NCBI GenBank assembly: GCA_017614655.1
Contig: JAGABO010000185.1
Coordinates: forward strand, 1 to 8,469
DNA length: 8,469 nt
Direction: 5' to 3'
DNA from: Treponema sp.
Lineage (GTDB): Bacteria; Spirochaetota; Spirochaetia; Treponematales; Treponemataceae
In this document: in pieces, positions 1 through 5,765 of the stretch
How positions within the stretch are numbered: the stretch's first letter is position 1
Layout of the letters: the number at the start of each line of letters is the position of its first letter
Translations under genes and position numbers: made by a program
Notes under the pieces: model-generated
What the model saw: the letters and a program-made list of their open reading frames with translations, nothing else
What the model was told of the DNA's origin: nothing
The model's database searches: none

Positions 1-386
1 ACGTTAAGAAAGAAGGTATAGGTCTGCCAGAGTCCCGACAGGGGCATAAAAATACGGGTTTCTTCAAGAAAACAGCCTAAAAGGAAAACTGAATAGAAGA
101 TGATTTCCATTGCCTGTGTTTTTTCAAAAAGCCTGTAAATAATTGTAAGCATAAGGGGGACATAAAACGAAAAACTGAATACAGCGATTATTACTGCAGT
201 AAAGTTTTCCTTAAATAACGTATGCTCGATTCTGTTTAAAAAAGGAAAAGGCCGCAGTGTTTTTTCGGGCGGCGTAATCTGTCCTTTTAGGGCAGCCGTA
301 ATAAAAAGGGCCGTTATGAATAACAGGGAGAGGGTTGTAATTATTATGTATAAGAATAAAATAAAGTTTCTTTTTTTTAGTGTCAT
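1..386 (-). CDS. N-terminal part of an unidentified polytopic membrane protein (runs off the left edge)
   Basis: The minus strand is open from an ATG at 386-384 to the window edge with no stop (128 codons), so the gene is incomplete at its 3' end. The protein begins MTLKKRNF, followed by a long hydrophobic segment (about residues 8-32) with a positive N-terminus. A polar stretch (about 34-58) containing TPPEKTLRPFPFLNR follows, then hydrophobic segments at about 63-82 and 94-106, and a semi-polar stretch reading EETRIFMPLSGLW. The in-frame codon two before the ATG is TGA, so no longer start exists. Only a weak Shine-Dalgarno (TTGAAG) lies upstream. The layout resembles the membrane sensor half of a signalling protein such as a kinase or cyclase, but no catalytic domain is in the window, so I assign no function. 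It is divergent from the DUF2259 gene. Confidence 0.7.
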   Translation of the reverse strand, partial: MTLKKRNFILFLYIIITTLSLLFITALFITAALKGQITPPEKTLRPFPFLNRIEHTLFKENFTAVIIAVFSFSFYVPLMLTIIYRLFEKTQAMEIIFYSVFLLGCFLEETRIFMPLSGLWQTYTFFLN

Positions 387-392
387 GCTTCA

Positions 393-421
393 AGAATAAA
401 TCAACTGAAAAATTGTGTAAA
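393..421 (-). promoter_or_regulatory. Candidate sigma70-type promoter for the leftmost minus-strand gene
   Basis: On the minus strand TTTACA (421-416, 5 of 6 matches to the -35 consensus) is followed after exactly 17 bases by TATTCT (398-393, 4 of 6 matches to the -10 consensus). A start site six to seven bases further would fall at about 387-386, on or next to the A of the ATG. The transcript would then be leaderless or nearly so, which agrees with the poor Shine-Dalgarno of this gene. This is a motif match in AT-rich DNA and is not proven. Confidence 0.4.
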
Positions 422-464
422 GACCGTACTTTTAAATTCCGAAAATAGTAACAGGAATTTCCAC

Positions 465-470
465 GGGAGG
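465..470 (+). promoter_or_regulatory. Strong Shine-Dalgarno for the DUF2259 gene
   Basis: GGGAGG lies four bases before the ATG at 475, within GGGAGGAATT. No better start exists nearby, so it fixes this start codon. I could not find a convincing -35/-10 pair for this gene between 387 and 464. Confidence 0.8.
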
Positions 471-474
471 AATT

Positions 475-1188
475 ATGAAAAAAACATGTTTTTTTGCTTT
501 TTCGGCACTTTTTTTTGCAGCGGTATCATCCGCCCTTTATGCAGGTGACAGTGCTGCCTTTGAAGATATGGGATTTTCTGCCGACGGTAAGACTTATGTT
601 TTCGGCCAGTATGGTAAAACCGATAAAAAATTCCAGGCATGGGCAGAGATTTATACTGTTGATGTTGCCGGAAATGTATTTGTAAAGAACGAAGTATATA
701 AAACGGAACCTTCAAAAAAGACAGCCGAAATTTCCGGAAAAAGGGCATTTGATGATTTAAAACAGAAAACCCAGTGGAAGTTTTCAGGTTATGCCTTAAA
801 ACCGAATACTGCTTCAAACCTTATTTATCTTCGCGAAAACGAAAAGAAAAATGCGGAAGAAGAAATTACCTTCCAGTGTTTTGATGAATCAACCGAAGAA
901 AACGGAATCTTTTACAGTATAAAGCTTATTCCTGAATTTGAAGGAAGCGGAAAAAACGTAAAGTCAAAGTTTTATATTCTTGTAAAGAAAACTTCTTCTG
1001 ACGGAACTGTAGTTGGTACATGGAAAGTTGGAACTCCGGATTTAAAGAGAAAAGGAATCAGTTCATACACGGTGGATAAGATTTTCATGAGTGATGATTC
1101 AAAAAGTCTTGTAATCGTAGTTCAGAAAACTCTTGAAGACGATACAGGTACTTCAATCCGCTACATGGTAGAAACACTCAGATTTTAA
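475..1188 (+). CDS. DUF2259-family predicted secreted protein
   Basis: A 237-residue protein of unknown function with an export signal. Residues 1-23 are a classical signal peptide: MKK, a hydrophobic core of Phe/Ala/Leu, and ALYA before the likely cleavage at Gly24. The mature protein opens with GDSAAFEDMGFSADGKTYVF, then QYGKTDKK and AEIYTVDVAGNVFV. This is the pattern I know from DUF2259 (PF10016): an acidic start, a GFSxDGk turn, a Gly-containing strand, and AeiyxVDvxxN. The repeated aromatic/aliphatic strands suggest a mostly beta fold. Location is probably periplasmic; there is no lipobox Cys and no second membrane segment. It is followed 60 bases later by a lipoprotein gene on the same strand, and the two may be co-transcribed. 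No reaction is known for the family. The family call is from recall of the motif, without a search. Its 5' end carries three A/T homopolymer runs of 7-8 bases. Confidence 0.8.
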   Translation: MKKTCFFAFSALFFAAVSSALYAGDSAAFEDMGFSADGKTYVFGQYGKTDKKFQAWAEIYTVDVAGNVFVKNEVYKTEPSKKTAEISGKRAFDDLKQKTQWKFSGYALKPNTASNLIYLRENEKKNAEEEITFQCFDESTEENGIFYSIKLIPEFEGSGKNVKSKFYILVKKTSSDGTVVGTWKVGTPDLKRKGISSYTVDKIFMSDDSKSLVIVVQKTLEDDTGTSIRYMVETLRF

Positions 1189-1238
1189 AATAAATAATTT
1201 TTTTGGTAATTTTTAAAAACGCCTTCAATATTATAATT

Positions 1239-1245
1239 GGAGGTG
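1239..1245 (+). promoter_or_regulatory. Shine-Dalgarno that decides the lipoprotein start
   Basis: GGAGGTG is centred about seven bases before the ATG at 1249. An in-frame TTG at 1237 would add four residues but overlaps this Shine-Dalgarno and has none of its own, so 1249 is chosen. Confidence 0.8.
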
Positions 1246-1248
1246 TTA

Positions 1249-2424
1249 ATGAAACACATTGCAAAATATTTTTTAAGAACGGCGCTTCCCGCGTTGGGAA
1301 TTGTTTTTGCCGTTCTTTTTTCGGTTAATTCATTCAGCTGCCGTTCTCCCCAGGACGGTCTTATCTGTCTTAACGGCGATTATTCCGTTCCAAAAATCCA
1401 GGAATACCGGGTACTTTCTCCGGACAGTCTTTCGCTTTCTTTTTCTAGTCCTGTTTCTCTGGCCGATGTAGAAGTCTGCGACGACGGAGAAAAGTTTTCT
1501 TCTGCCGTAACTTTTTCTAGTGACGGAAAAGATGCCATTATTAACTTCAACTTTAATACAGAGACAGGAAAGGAGTATTTACTTGAAGGAACAGTTTCTG
1601 ACGAAAGGGGAAATTCCCTTACTTTTTCCCTGCCGTTTAAGGGTTACAATTCGCAGCCAGCAAAGCTTTTAATTTCTGAAGTAAGAAATGCTTACGGAAC
1701 GACAACTTCTCATAAAGTAACGACTCATAAAACCGAGTTTGCAGAGTTCTATGTTCTTGAAGGCGGAAACTTAAGTTCACTTTCGGTGATGAGTGCAGCA
1801 GACGGAAAAGAAAAAAGCTACGATTTCCCGCTGGTCGAAGTTCAGAAAGGAGAGTACATTACCGTTCACATGAGGCGGCCTTCCCAAAACGAAAAGTATC
1901 CTTATGATACGGAAGGGCTCGAAGACGAAACGGGCACAGACCTTACTCTTTCTACCCACACGGATTCCTGTGAAACCGGAAGGGATTTATGGTCTCTTAA
2001 TGAAAAATCAGTTTTTGCCGACAGCGACATTATTTTCCTTTATGACAATCAGGAGCAGAAAATTGTTGATTCTCTTCTTTTTGCAAAAAGCGGTGTTGAA
2101 TTCTGGCCGGCTTCTTTTTCTGAATGGCTTTCGTTAATAGAAGCAGAAAATCTGTGGCAGAATGAAGAGGGTCTTTCTGGGGTGAAGCCGGATGATGCAG
2201 TCTGTTCTGATGACATTACTTCGGCTGCCGCTGGAAGAAGTTTTTCAAGACAGAATATTGCAGAACTTTCTGAACTTTATGAAAGCGGACAGATAACGCT
2301 TCCTTTTGAAAACTCAAAAAATGTCTGGCTTATTACGGCAGATTCGGGAAGCGGATCTAAAAAAATCTACGGGGTTACTCCGGGGCTTCCAAACTCCGAT
2401 GCTGCCTATAACGGAAAAAACTAA
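1249..2424 (+). CDS. Putative lipoprotein with Ig-like and lamin-tail-like domains
   Basis: A 391-residue exported protein. Residues 1-30 form a signal sequence (KHIAKYFLR, then a hydrophobic stretch to VNSFS) ending at Cys31. SFSC is a poor match to the standard lipobox, but spirochaetes tolerate relaxed versions, so lipidation at Cys31 is plausible and not certain. Residues about 47-130 look like a bacterial Ig-like (Big_5/SbsA type) domain: short beta strands ending in GKEYLLEGTVSDERGNSL, where the D..GN turn is typical. Residues about 137-285 resemble a lamin-tail domain: LLISEV, then EFAEFYVLEGGNLSSLSV, later SDIIFLYDNQEQKIVDSL. LTD domains usually open with hINEh and EFhELyN. The remaining tail (about 286-391) is acidic and ends SDAAYNGKN. 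Probable site is the periplasmic face of a membrane or the cell surface. Function is unknown; an adhesion or scaffolding role is only inference. Confidence 0.7.
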   Translation: MKHIAKYFLRTALPALGIVFAVLFSVNSFSCRSPQDGLICLNGDYSVPKIQEYRVLSPDSLSLSFSSPVSLADVEVCDDGEKFSSAVTFSSDGKDAIINFNFNTETGKEYLLEGTVSDERGNSLTFSLPFKGYNSQPAKLLISEVRNAYGTTTSHKVTTHKTEFAEFYVLEGGNLSSLSVMSAADGKEKSYDFPLVEVQKGEYITVHMRRPSQNEKYPYDTEGLEDETGTDLTLSTHTDSCETGRDLWSLNEKSVFADSDIIFLYDNQEQKIVDSLLFAKSGVEFWPASFSEWLSLIEAENLWQNEEGLSGVKPDDAVCSDDITSAAAGRSFSRQNIAELSELYESGQITLPFENSKNVWLITADSGSGSKKIYGVTPGLPNSDAAYNGKN

Positions 2425-2435
2425 GAAAGCCCCGG
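2380..2435. repeat. 9-bp perfect inverted repeat spanning the lipoprotein stop codon
   Basis: CCGGGGCTT at 2380-2388 is the exact reverse complement of AAGCCCCGG at 2427-2435, with 38 bases between. The stem is GC-rich in AT-rich surroundings and straddles the stop codon, just before the 30-base gap between two convergent genes. No U-run follows the stem directly; the nearest is TTTTT at 2452-2456. It is therefore not a canonical intrinsic terminator. It could be a 3'-end stabilising hairpin, or chance. Confidence 0.35.
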
Positions 2436-2454
2436 TCATAGAAAAGTAACGTTT

Positions 2455-3138
2455 TTATAAAAAATCAGGGACTTCCTTAATCTTGTTGTAGTGAATGTCG
2501 TAAGCGTGGTTTCCGGGAAGTCCCAGCCGTATTCTTTCGTTTTCTTTTTCCAGCTGGAACTTTATCATCTTTTTGAAGACTGTCATAAGCGGTTCGGTAT
2601 CTGCGGTTTTGGAAACAAGGCCTTCGCTTTTGAGTTCTTCCAGAAGATAGTAAACGCTTTCGATTGTAGAGACACAATATTCTCCGGGTTCCTTCTTAAA
2701 AGTAAAAATGCTTTTGTAGGAGCCCGAAAAGGAAATGCGCGGAAGATTCTTTATGTTTGAACTTGAATAAATCATTTTTTTTGAGCAGAACCAGGTTGAA
2801 TCAATTATGATTGCAAGAAGTTTTTTTCCGTTAAGCGAGGCTTTAAAATCTTCGTTTCCTGCAGTATATGCATTTTCTCCGGGATACATCAGAACCGGAA
2901 AATATGAGGAATCAGAAAGAAGTTCATTGAGCCTTTTATTTTCGGAAAAATCAATTCCGACAATTATTTCGCTTTCGGGAAGACACAGCGAAGCAAGACG
3001 TCCTGTTCCGGTGCGCTGGCGTTTTGCTTCCTTAGGATGCATGAGAAAAATAAATTTTACACCGCAGTCAATTTTTTTTGTAAAGCGGCAGTAACACGAA
3101 TCCTTCGGGCGAAGGCATTTAAAACAAAGATCCCTCAT
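2455..3138 (-). CDS. DTW-domain protein, probable tRNA-uridine aminocarboxypropyltransferase (TapT/YfiP family)
   Basis: A 227-residue cytoplasmic protein. DTW-domain enzymes transfer the 3-amino-3-carboxypropyl group of S-adenosylmethionine to uridine in tRNA, giving acp3U; the E. coli member YfiP/TapT acts on U47. Visible signatures, in order: an N-terminal four-cysteine cluster (Cys5, Cys8, Cys15, Cys17) probably binding zinc; FLMHPKEAKRQRTGTGR (31-47), matching the family's hxHPxE...TGR block; LMYPGENA (83-90); the name-giving DSTW at 113-116; PRISF (133-137); and STIESVYYLLEEL (157-169), matching sTxEav. Length fits the family. The start ATG shares its A with the thioredoxin TGA stop (TGATG), and no clear Shine-Dalgarno is seen, so translation is probably coupled to thioredoxin. 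It is the last gene of the minus-strand cluster. Family assignment is firm; the modified tRNA position cannot be read from sequence. Confidence 0.9.
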   Translation of the reverse strand: MRDLCFKCLRPKDSCYCRFTKKIDCGVKFIFLMHPKEAKRQRTGTGRLASLCLPESEIIVGIDFSENKRLNELLSDSSYFPVLMYPGENAYTAGNEDFKASLNGKKLLAIIIDSTWFCSKKMIYSSSNIKNLPRISFSGSYKSIFTFKKEPGEYCVSTIESVYYLLEELKSEGLVSKTADTEPLMTVFKKMIKFQLEKENERIRLGLPGNHAYDIHYNKIKEVPDFL

Positions 3139-3449
3139 CAGCTGTTCACAAATTCAAGAAGTTCTTCTTTAGGACAGGCACCTGCTCTTTGTCCGGCAAT
3201 ACTTCCGTTCTTAAAGAGAATGAAATTAGGTATACTCAAGATTCCGTATTTCTGTGCAAGGGCCGGATTTGAGTCAACATTGACCTTGCAGATTTTTATT
3301 TTTCCGGCATTTTCTTCTGCGAGTTCTTCAAGAACAGGCGCCATCATTCTGCATGGACCGCACCAGTCTGCCCAGAAATCTACAAGAACAGGTATTTTGC
3401 CTGCAAGAACTTCCGTATCAAAATTAGTTTCGTTTAATTCAACTGCCAT
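3138..3449 (-). CDS. trxA: Thioredoxin
   Basis: A 103-residue classical cytoplasmic thioredoxin: a dithiol-disulfide oxidoreductase that reduces target proteins and is itself reduced by thioredoxin reductase. The active site is WCGPC with Cys30 and Cys33, preceded by VLVDFWAD with the usual buried Asp. KVNVDSNPALAQKYGI and the cis-proline Pro74 in SIPN follow, where the more common sequence is IPT. The C-terminal part ends GACPKEELLEFVNS with an extra Cys92; Cys54 is another non-catalytic cysteine. There is no signal peptide, so it is not a periplasmic partner of the neighbouring signal peptidase. The start is well supported by CAGGAG at 3462-3457, seven bases before the ATG. It sits 26 bases after the signal peptidase stop and overlaps the DTW gene by one base, so the three probably form one transcript. 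Confidence 0.96.
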   Translation of the reverse strand: MAVELNETNFDTEVLAGKIPVLVDFWADWCGPCRMMAPVLEELAEENAGKIKICKVNVDSNPALAQKYGILSIPNFILFKNGSIAGQRAGACPKEELLEFVNS

Positions 3450-3475
3450 GATTCAACTCCTGTTTTATAAAATAA

Positions 3476-5350
3476 TTATTTCGGGAAACCTGCTCTTCCT
3501 AAAGGCCAGAAACGCAGGCTTGCTTTTCCGAGAAGAGAAGACTTGCTTACACTCTGACAGTCGATATTACATTCATAAATAAAAGAACATTCATCAATAG
3601 GCGAAAGCGGAACGAATTTTGCAGTGTAAGAATGTCTCATGTCCATTGAATTGTAGCGGTTGTCTCCCATCATAAAGTAGCTGTCTTCGTCTATGTAGTT
3701 TGCTTCTCCATTTTTACCGTTTGCCGGGAATATCGGCATATTTCTCTGGTTCATGCGGAGTATATAATCCCGTACGGTCAACATGGAAGTAATCGTGCTG
3801 CTTTTTACAGAATCAGAAGCCCAGAGAGTTCTGGAAATATTTTTGCTTCTGAGTTCTGCATTCCTTACGATGATGCGGCCGACGCAGAGTTTTAGCATTA
3901 CATCAAGACGGAGACATGCATCATCATAAAGGTTGCCTCCGGCAAGAGAAGGGCCTGTAATGCTTCCGTCATTTTTATATTTACTGCAGTCTCCAAGATT
4001 TTTATGCCAGCTGTTCATAAATGTGTTAAACCACTGGGCTCCGTTTTCGCTGTACAGAAGTGTATCAGAAAGATTTTCTGCATCTGACAGAATATAGCGG
4101 ACAGAAATGCTTTTTAAATCCGGAAGAGGCGAGTTTGTTTTTGCCGTCACTGAAGCAAAATCAGAGAACTGTTTTGCAAGAGAAATACATTCAAGTCTTG
4201 CACTTTCCAGGTCAAGGTTTCTGCGTTCTGATTCAACAAGAAGAGTTTCTGCTTCTTTTTCGCTTTCGAGATTAACTGCCTCCTTTATGCTTAAATAGGC
4301 AGCCGGACTCTTTTCGTTTGTAATTACTTCGTGATTAAAAATTCCTGCAACAGGAAGATATTCAACATTCAGTGAATTATTTTTTATGTCATAAAGCTGT
4401 TTGTATGAAGAAAGTCCCCATGCTGCCCATTTTGAATCCGCTGTAACGGCTTTAAAATCCGGAGAATCCTTTGTTCTTGAATAAAGAACTCCGTCCATCA
4501 TCATAAGCTGTTCTCCCGGAAGTCCCGTAATTCTCTTTACAAGCGGATCTGCCTTGATTTTGCCGTTTTCATCAGTGTTGGTATTTACGAGGGTGAGGGT
4601 ACACATATAAAGAAACTGACTTAAAAAACTCTTTACTTCGTTCTTGTGGTCGTTTTTATAATGCGGGTTTCTGAATACAACGATATCGCCCCTCTTGTAA
4701 TCCTGAACATGCGGAAGACCAACCTTGCTTAAAGGAAACTTAGGACCGGAAAGTGTTTTAAAAACAAGCACGCGGTCTTTTACAAGGAAGGTCGGTACCA
4801 TGCTTTCCGTAGGAATTTCGTAAAGCTGAAAGAAAAATATGTTAAGCAGTATGATTGTGAATATAGCCTGCATGGCTGCATCAATCCAGTCTGCTATTTC
4901 GTATGCTATGAATTTTATTCCGCGGTATTTAGGCTTTTTTCCGTAAGCCTCAAGACCATTCCATTCGGGAAGAAGTGTAAACACACGTTTTGGATTTATA
5001 AGGTACAGCATTAAAGAAGAAGCAATTGTGAGTAAAATCCAGAAAATAATCATGCTTAAATCAAAAAAGTAAGGCTTTCCGTTTTCGCCTGAACGCTGAA
5101 GTACAAATGCCGTTATGAATACAAAGGGTTCATACTGCAGAAACCTTCTGAGCATTCCCAGATGCTTTATGTCTTTTTTCTGAATCATTTCATCAAATGT
5201 AAATTTATAAAGCAGAAAAACAAATGCAAGGGAAAGGGGAAAAGCTGCAATGGAAATATCTATGCTCATCCATAGTGTATGGAGGGTAAATACCGCAGAA
5301 AGCAGAATATTAGCGAGGGACAGTTTTTTTAATGTCGAAAATGTTTTCAT
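3476..5350 (-). CDS. lepB: Signal peptidase I, enlarged form with extra N-terminal membrane segments and a long insertion
   Basis: A 624-residue S26-family serine endopeptidase that removes signal peptides from exported preproteins at the outer face of the inner membrane. The conserved boxes are intact. Box B is YEIPTESMVPTF with nucleophile Ser183; box C is KDRVLVFK (191-198); box D is VKRITGLPGE with general base Lys272; box E is MGDNRYNSMDMRHS (561-574), and the C-terminus has RFWPLGRAG (613-621). The usual DSR of box E is DMR here. Hydrophobic segments at about 9-30, 32-50, 72-84, 97-118 and 158-178 make the N-terminus polytopic; the E. coli enzyme has two. Between boxes D and E lie about 290 residues, against about 135 in E. 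coli. The extra part (about 295-552) is partly helical, and the exported half carries eight cysteines. AAGG lies eight bases before the ATG. The gene leads the minus-strand cluster. Confidence 0.93.
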   Translation of the reverse strand: MKTFSTLKKLSLANILLSAVFTLHTLWMSIDISIAAFPLSLAFVFLLYKFTFDEMIQKKDIKHLGMLRRFLQYEPFVFITAFVLQRSGENGKPYFFDLSMIIFWILLTIASSLMLYLINPKRVFTLLPEWNGLEAYGKKPKYRGIKFIAYEIADWIDAAMQAIFTIILLNIFFFQLYEIPTESMVPTFLVKDRVLVFKTLSGPKFPLSKVGLPHVQDYKRGDIVVFRNPHYKNDHKNEVKSFLSQFLYMCTLTLVNTNTDENGKIKADPLVKRITGLPGEQLMMMDGVLYSRTKDSPDFKAVTADSKWAAWGLSSYKQLYDIKNNSLNVEYLPVAGIFNHEVITNEKSPAAYLSIKEAVNLESEKEAETLLVESERRNLDLESARLECISLAKQFSDFASVTAKTNSPLPDLKSISVRYILSDAENLSDTLLYSENGAQWFNTFMNSWHKNLGDCSKYKNDGSITGPSLAGGNLYDDACLRLDVMLKLCVGRIIVRNAELRSKNISRTLWASDSVKSSTITSMLTVRDYILRMNQRNMPIFPANGKNGEANYIDEDSYFMMGDNRYNSMDMRHSYTAKFVPLSPIDECSFIYECNIDCQSVSKSSLLGKASLRFWPLGRAGFPK

Positions 5351-5432
5351 TCAATTAACCTTAAATTTTTTTATTATTTATAATTTAAATGTAATAATAG
5401 CAAAAATTCACTTTCTGTACTACACTATAAGT
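5351..5432. promoter_or_regulatory. AT-rich divergent promoter region between signal peptidase and Hpt genes
   Basis: An 82-base, very AT-rich gap from which transcription leaves in both directions. On the plus strand TATAAT (5379-5384) is a perfect -10, with TTAACC (5355-5360, 4 of 6 matches) 18 bases upstream. Transcription would start near 5391, giving a leader of about 42 bases for the Hpt gene. On the minus strand TATAAA (5382-5377) overlaps it as a -10 candidate, but I find no good -35 at 16-18 bases. If both are used, the two polymerases would compete for the same site. AT-rich DNA makes chance matches likely. Confidence 0.4.
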
Positions 5433-5765
5433 ATGGAAACAATATGCCTTGAAGAAGCGCTTGCTCTTGTCTGCGGCGAAGAAGACATCTTAAATGAACT
5501 CCTCCTGGCCTATATAAAGGACCGTCGTTTTTCTAAGGACGAGTTTAATTCCCTTGTACAGAAGGATGCTCTTGCTGCTGCCTCTTACGTGCATTATTTT
5601 AAGGGAGCTGCACGTCAGCTCTGCGCAAAAAAGACCGCTGCTTCGGGACAGGTACTCGAAGACATCCTCCGCGGAAAAAGAGCCGGTTCCCTGGAATCTG
5701 CCCTGGACGATTTTATGCGTGACTATGACGAACTTGTGCACTTTATCGAGGAAAGAATGGCATGA
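5433..5765 (+). CDS. Stand-alone Hpt (histidine phosphotransfer) domain protein
   Basis: A 110-residue, all-helical cytoplasmic protein whose whole length matches one Hpt domain, the four-helix bundle that relays phosphate between receiver domains in multistep phosphorelays. ALVCGEEDILNELLLAYIKD (11-30) corresponds to the usual hGGdeexLxexhxxFhxd. SYVHYFKGAARQLCA (51-65) corresponds to the AHxLKGsaxxhGA block, with His54 as the expected phosphoacceptor and Lys57-Gly58 conserved. An acidic C-terminal helix (SLESALDDFMRDYDELVHFIEER) completes the bundle. There is no kinase or receiver part, so partners must be encoded elsewhere. The reading frame is open upstream to 5250, but that region overlaps the divergent signal peptidase gene; the ATG at 5433 begins at the domain edge. 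No Shine-Dalgarno precedes it, and TATAAG lies two bases before it. The stop overlaps the methyltransferase start (ATGA). Confidence 0.8.
   Translation: METICLEEALALVCGEEDILNELLLAYIKDRRFSKDEFNSLVQKDALAAASYVHYFKGAARQLCAKKTAASGQVLEDILRGKRAGSLESALDDFMRDYDELVHFIEERMA

Noticed and set aside
211..393. 60-codon minus-strand open frame
   Set aside because: It is a different frame over the same DNA as the 128-codon membrane protein 1-386. It starts at TTG, stops at 211, and gives a low-complexity sequence without hydrophobic periodicity.
1232..1237. TATAAT immediately before the lipoprotein gene
   Set aside because: A start site six to seven bases downstream would remove the strong Shine-Dalgarno at 1239-1245, and there is no -35 at a fitting distance. 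Probably chance in AT-rich DNA.
3138..3449. Thioredoxin as a periplasmic partner for the signal peptidase cysteines
   Set aside because: It has no signal peptide or membrane anchor and a standard cytoplasmic WCGPC active site.
3037..3582. 181-codon plus-strand open frame
   Set aside because: It lies antisense over the DTW gene, thioredoxin and signal peptidase ends, all of which are certain family members; the translation resembles nothing.
5250..5432. N-terminal extension of the Hpt gene
   Set aside because: The frame is open upstream, but about 100 bases would be antisense to the signal peptidase gene and the rest would be AT-rich promoter DNA. The Hpt domain begins at ATG 5433.
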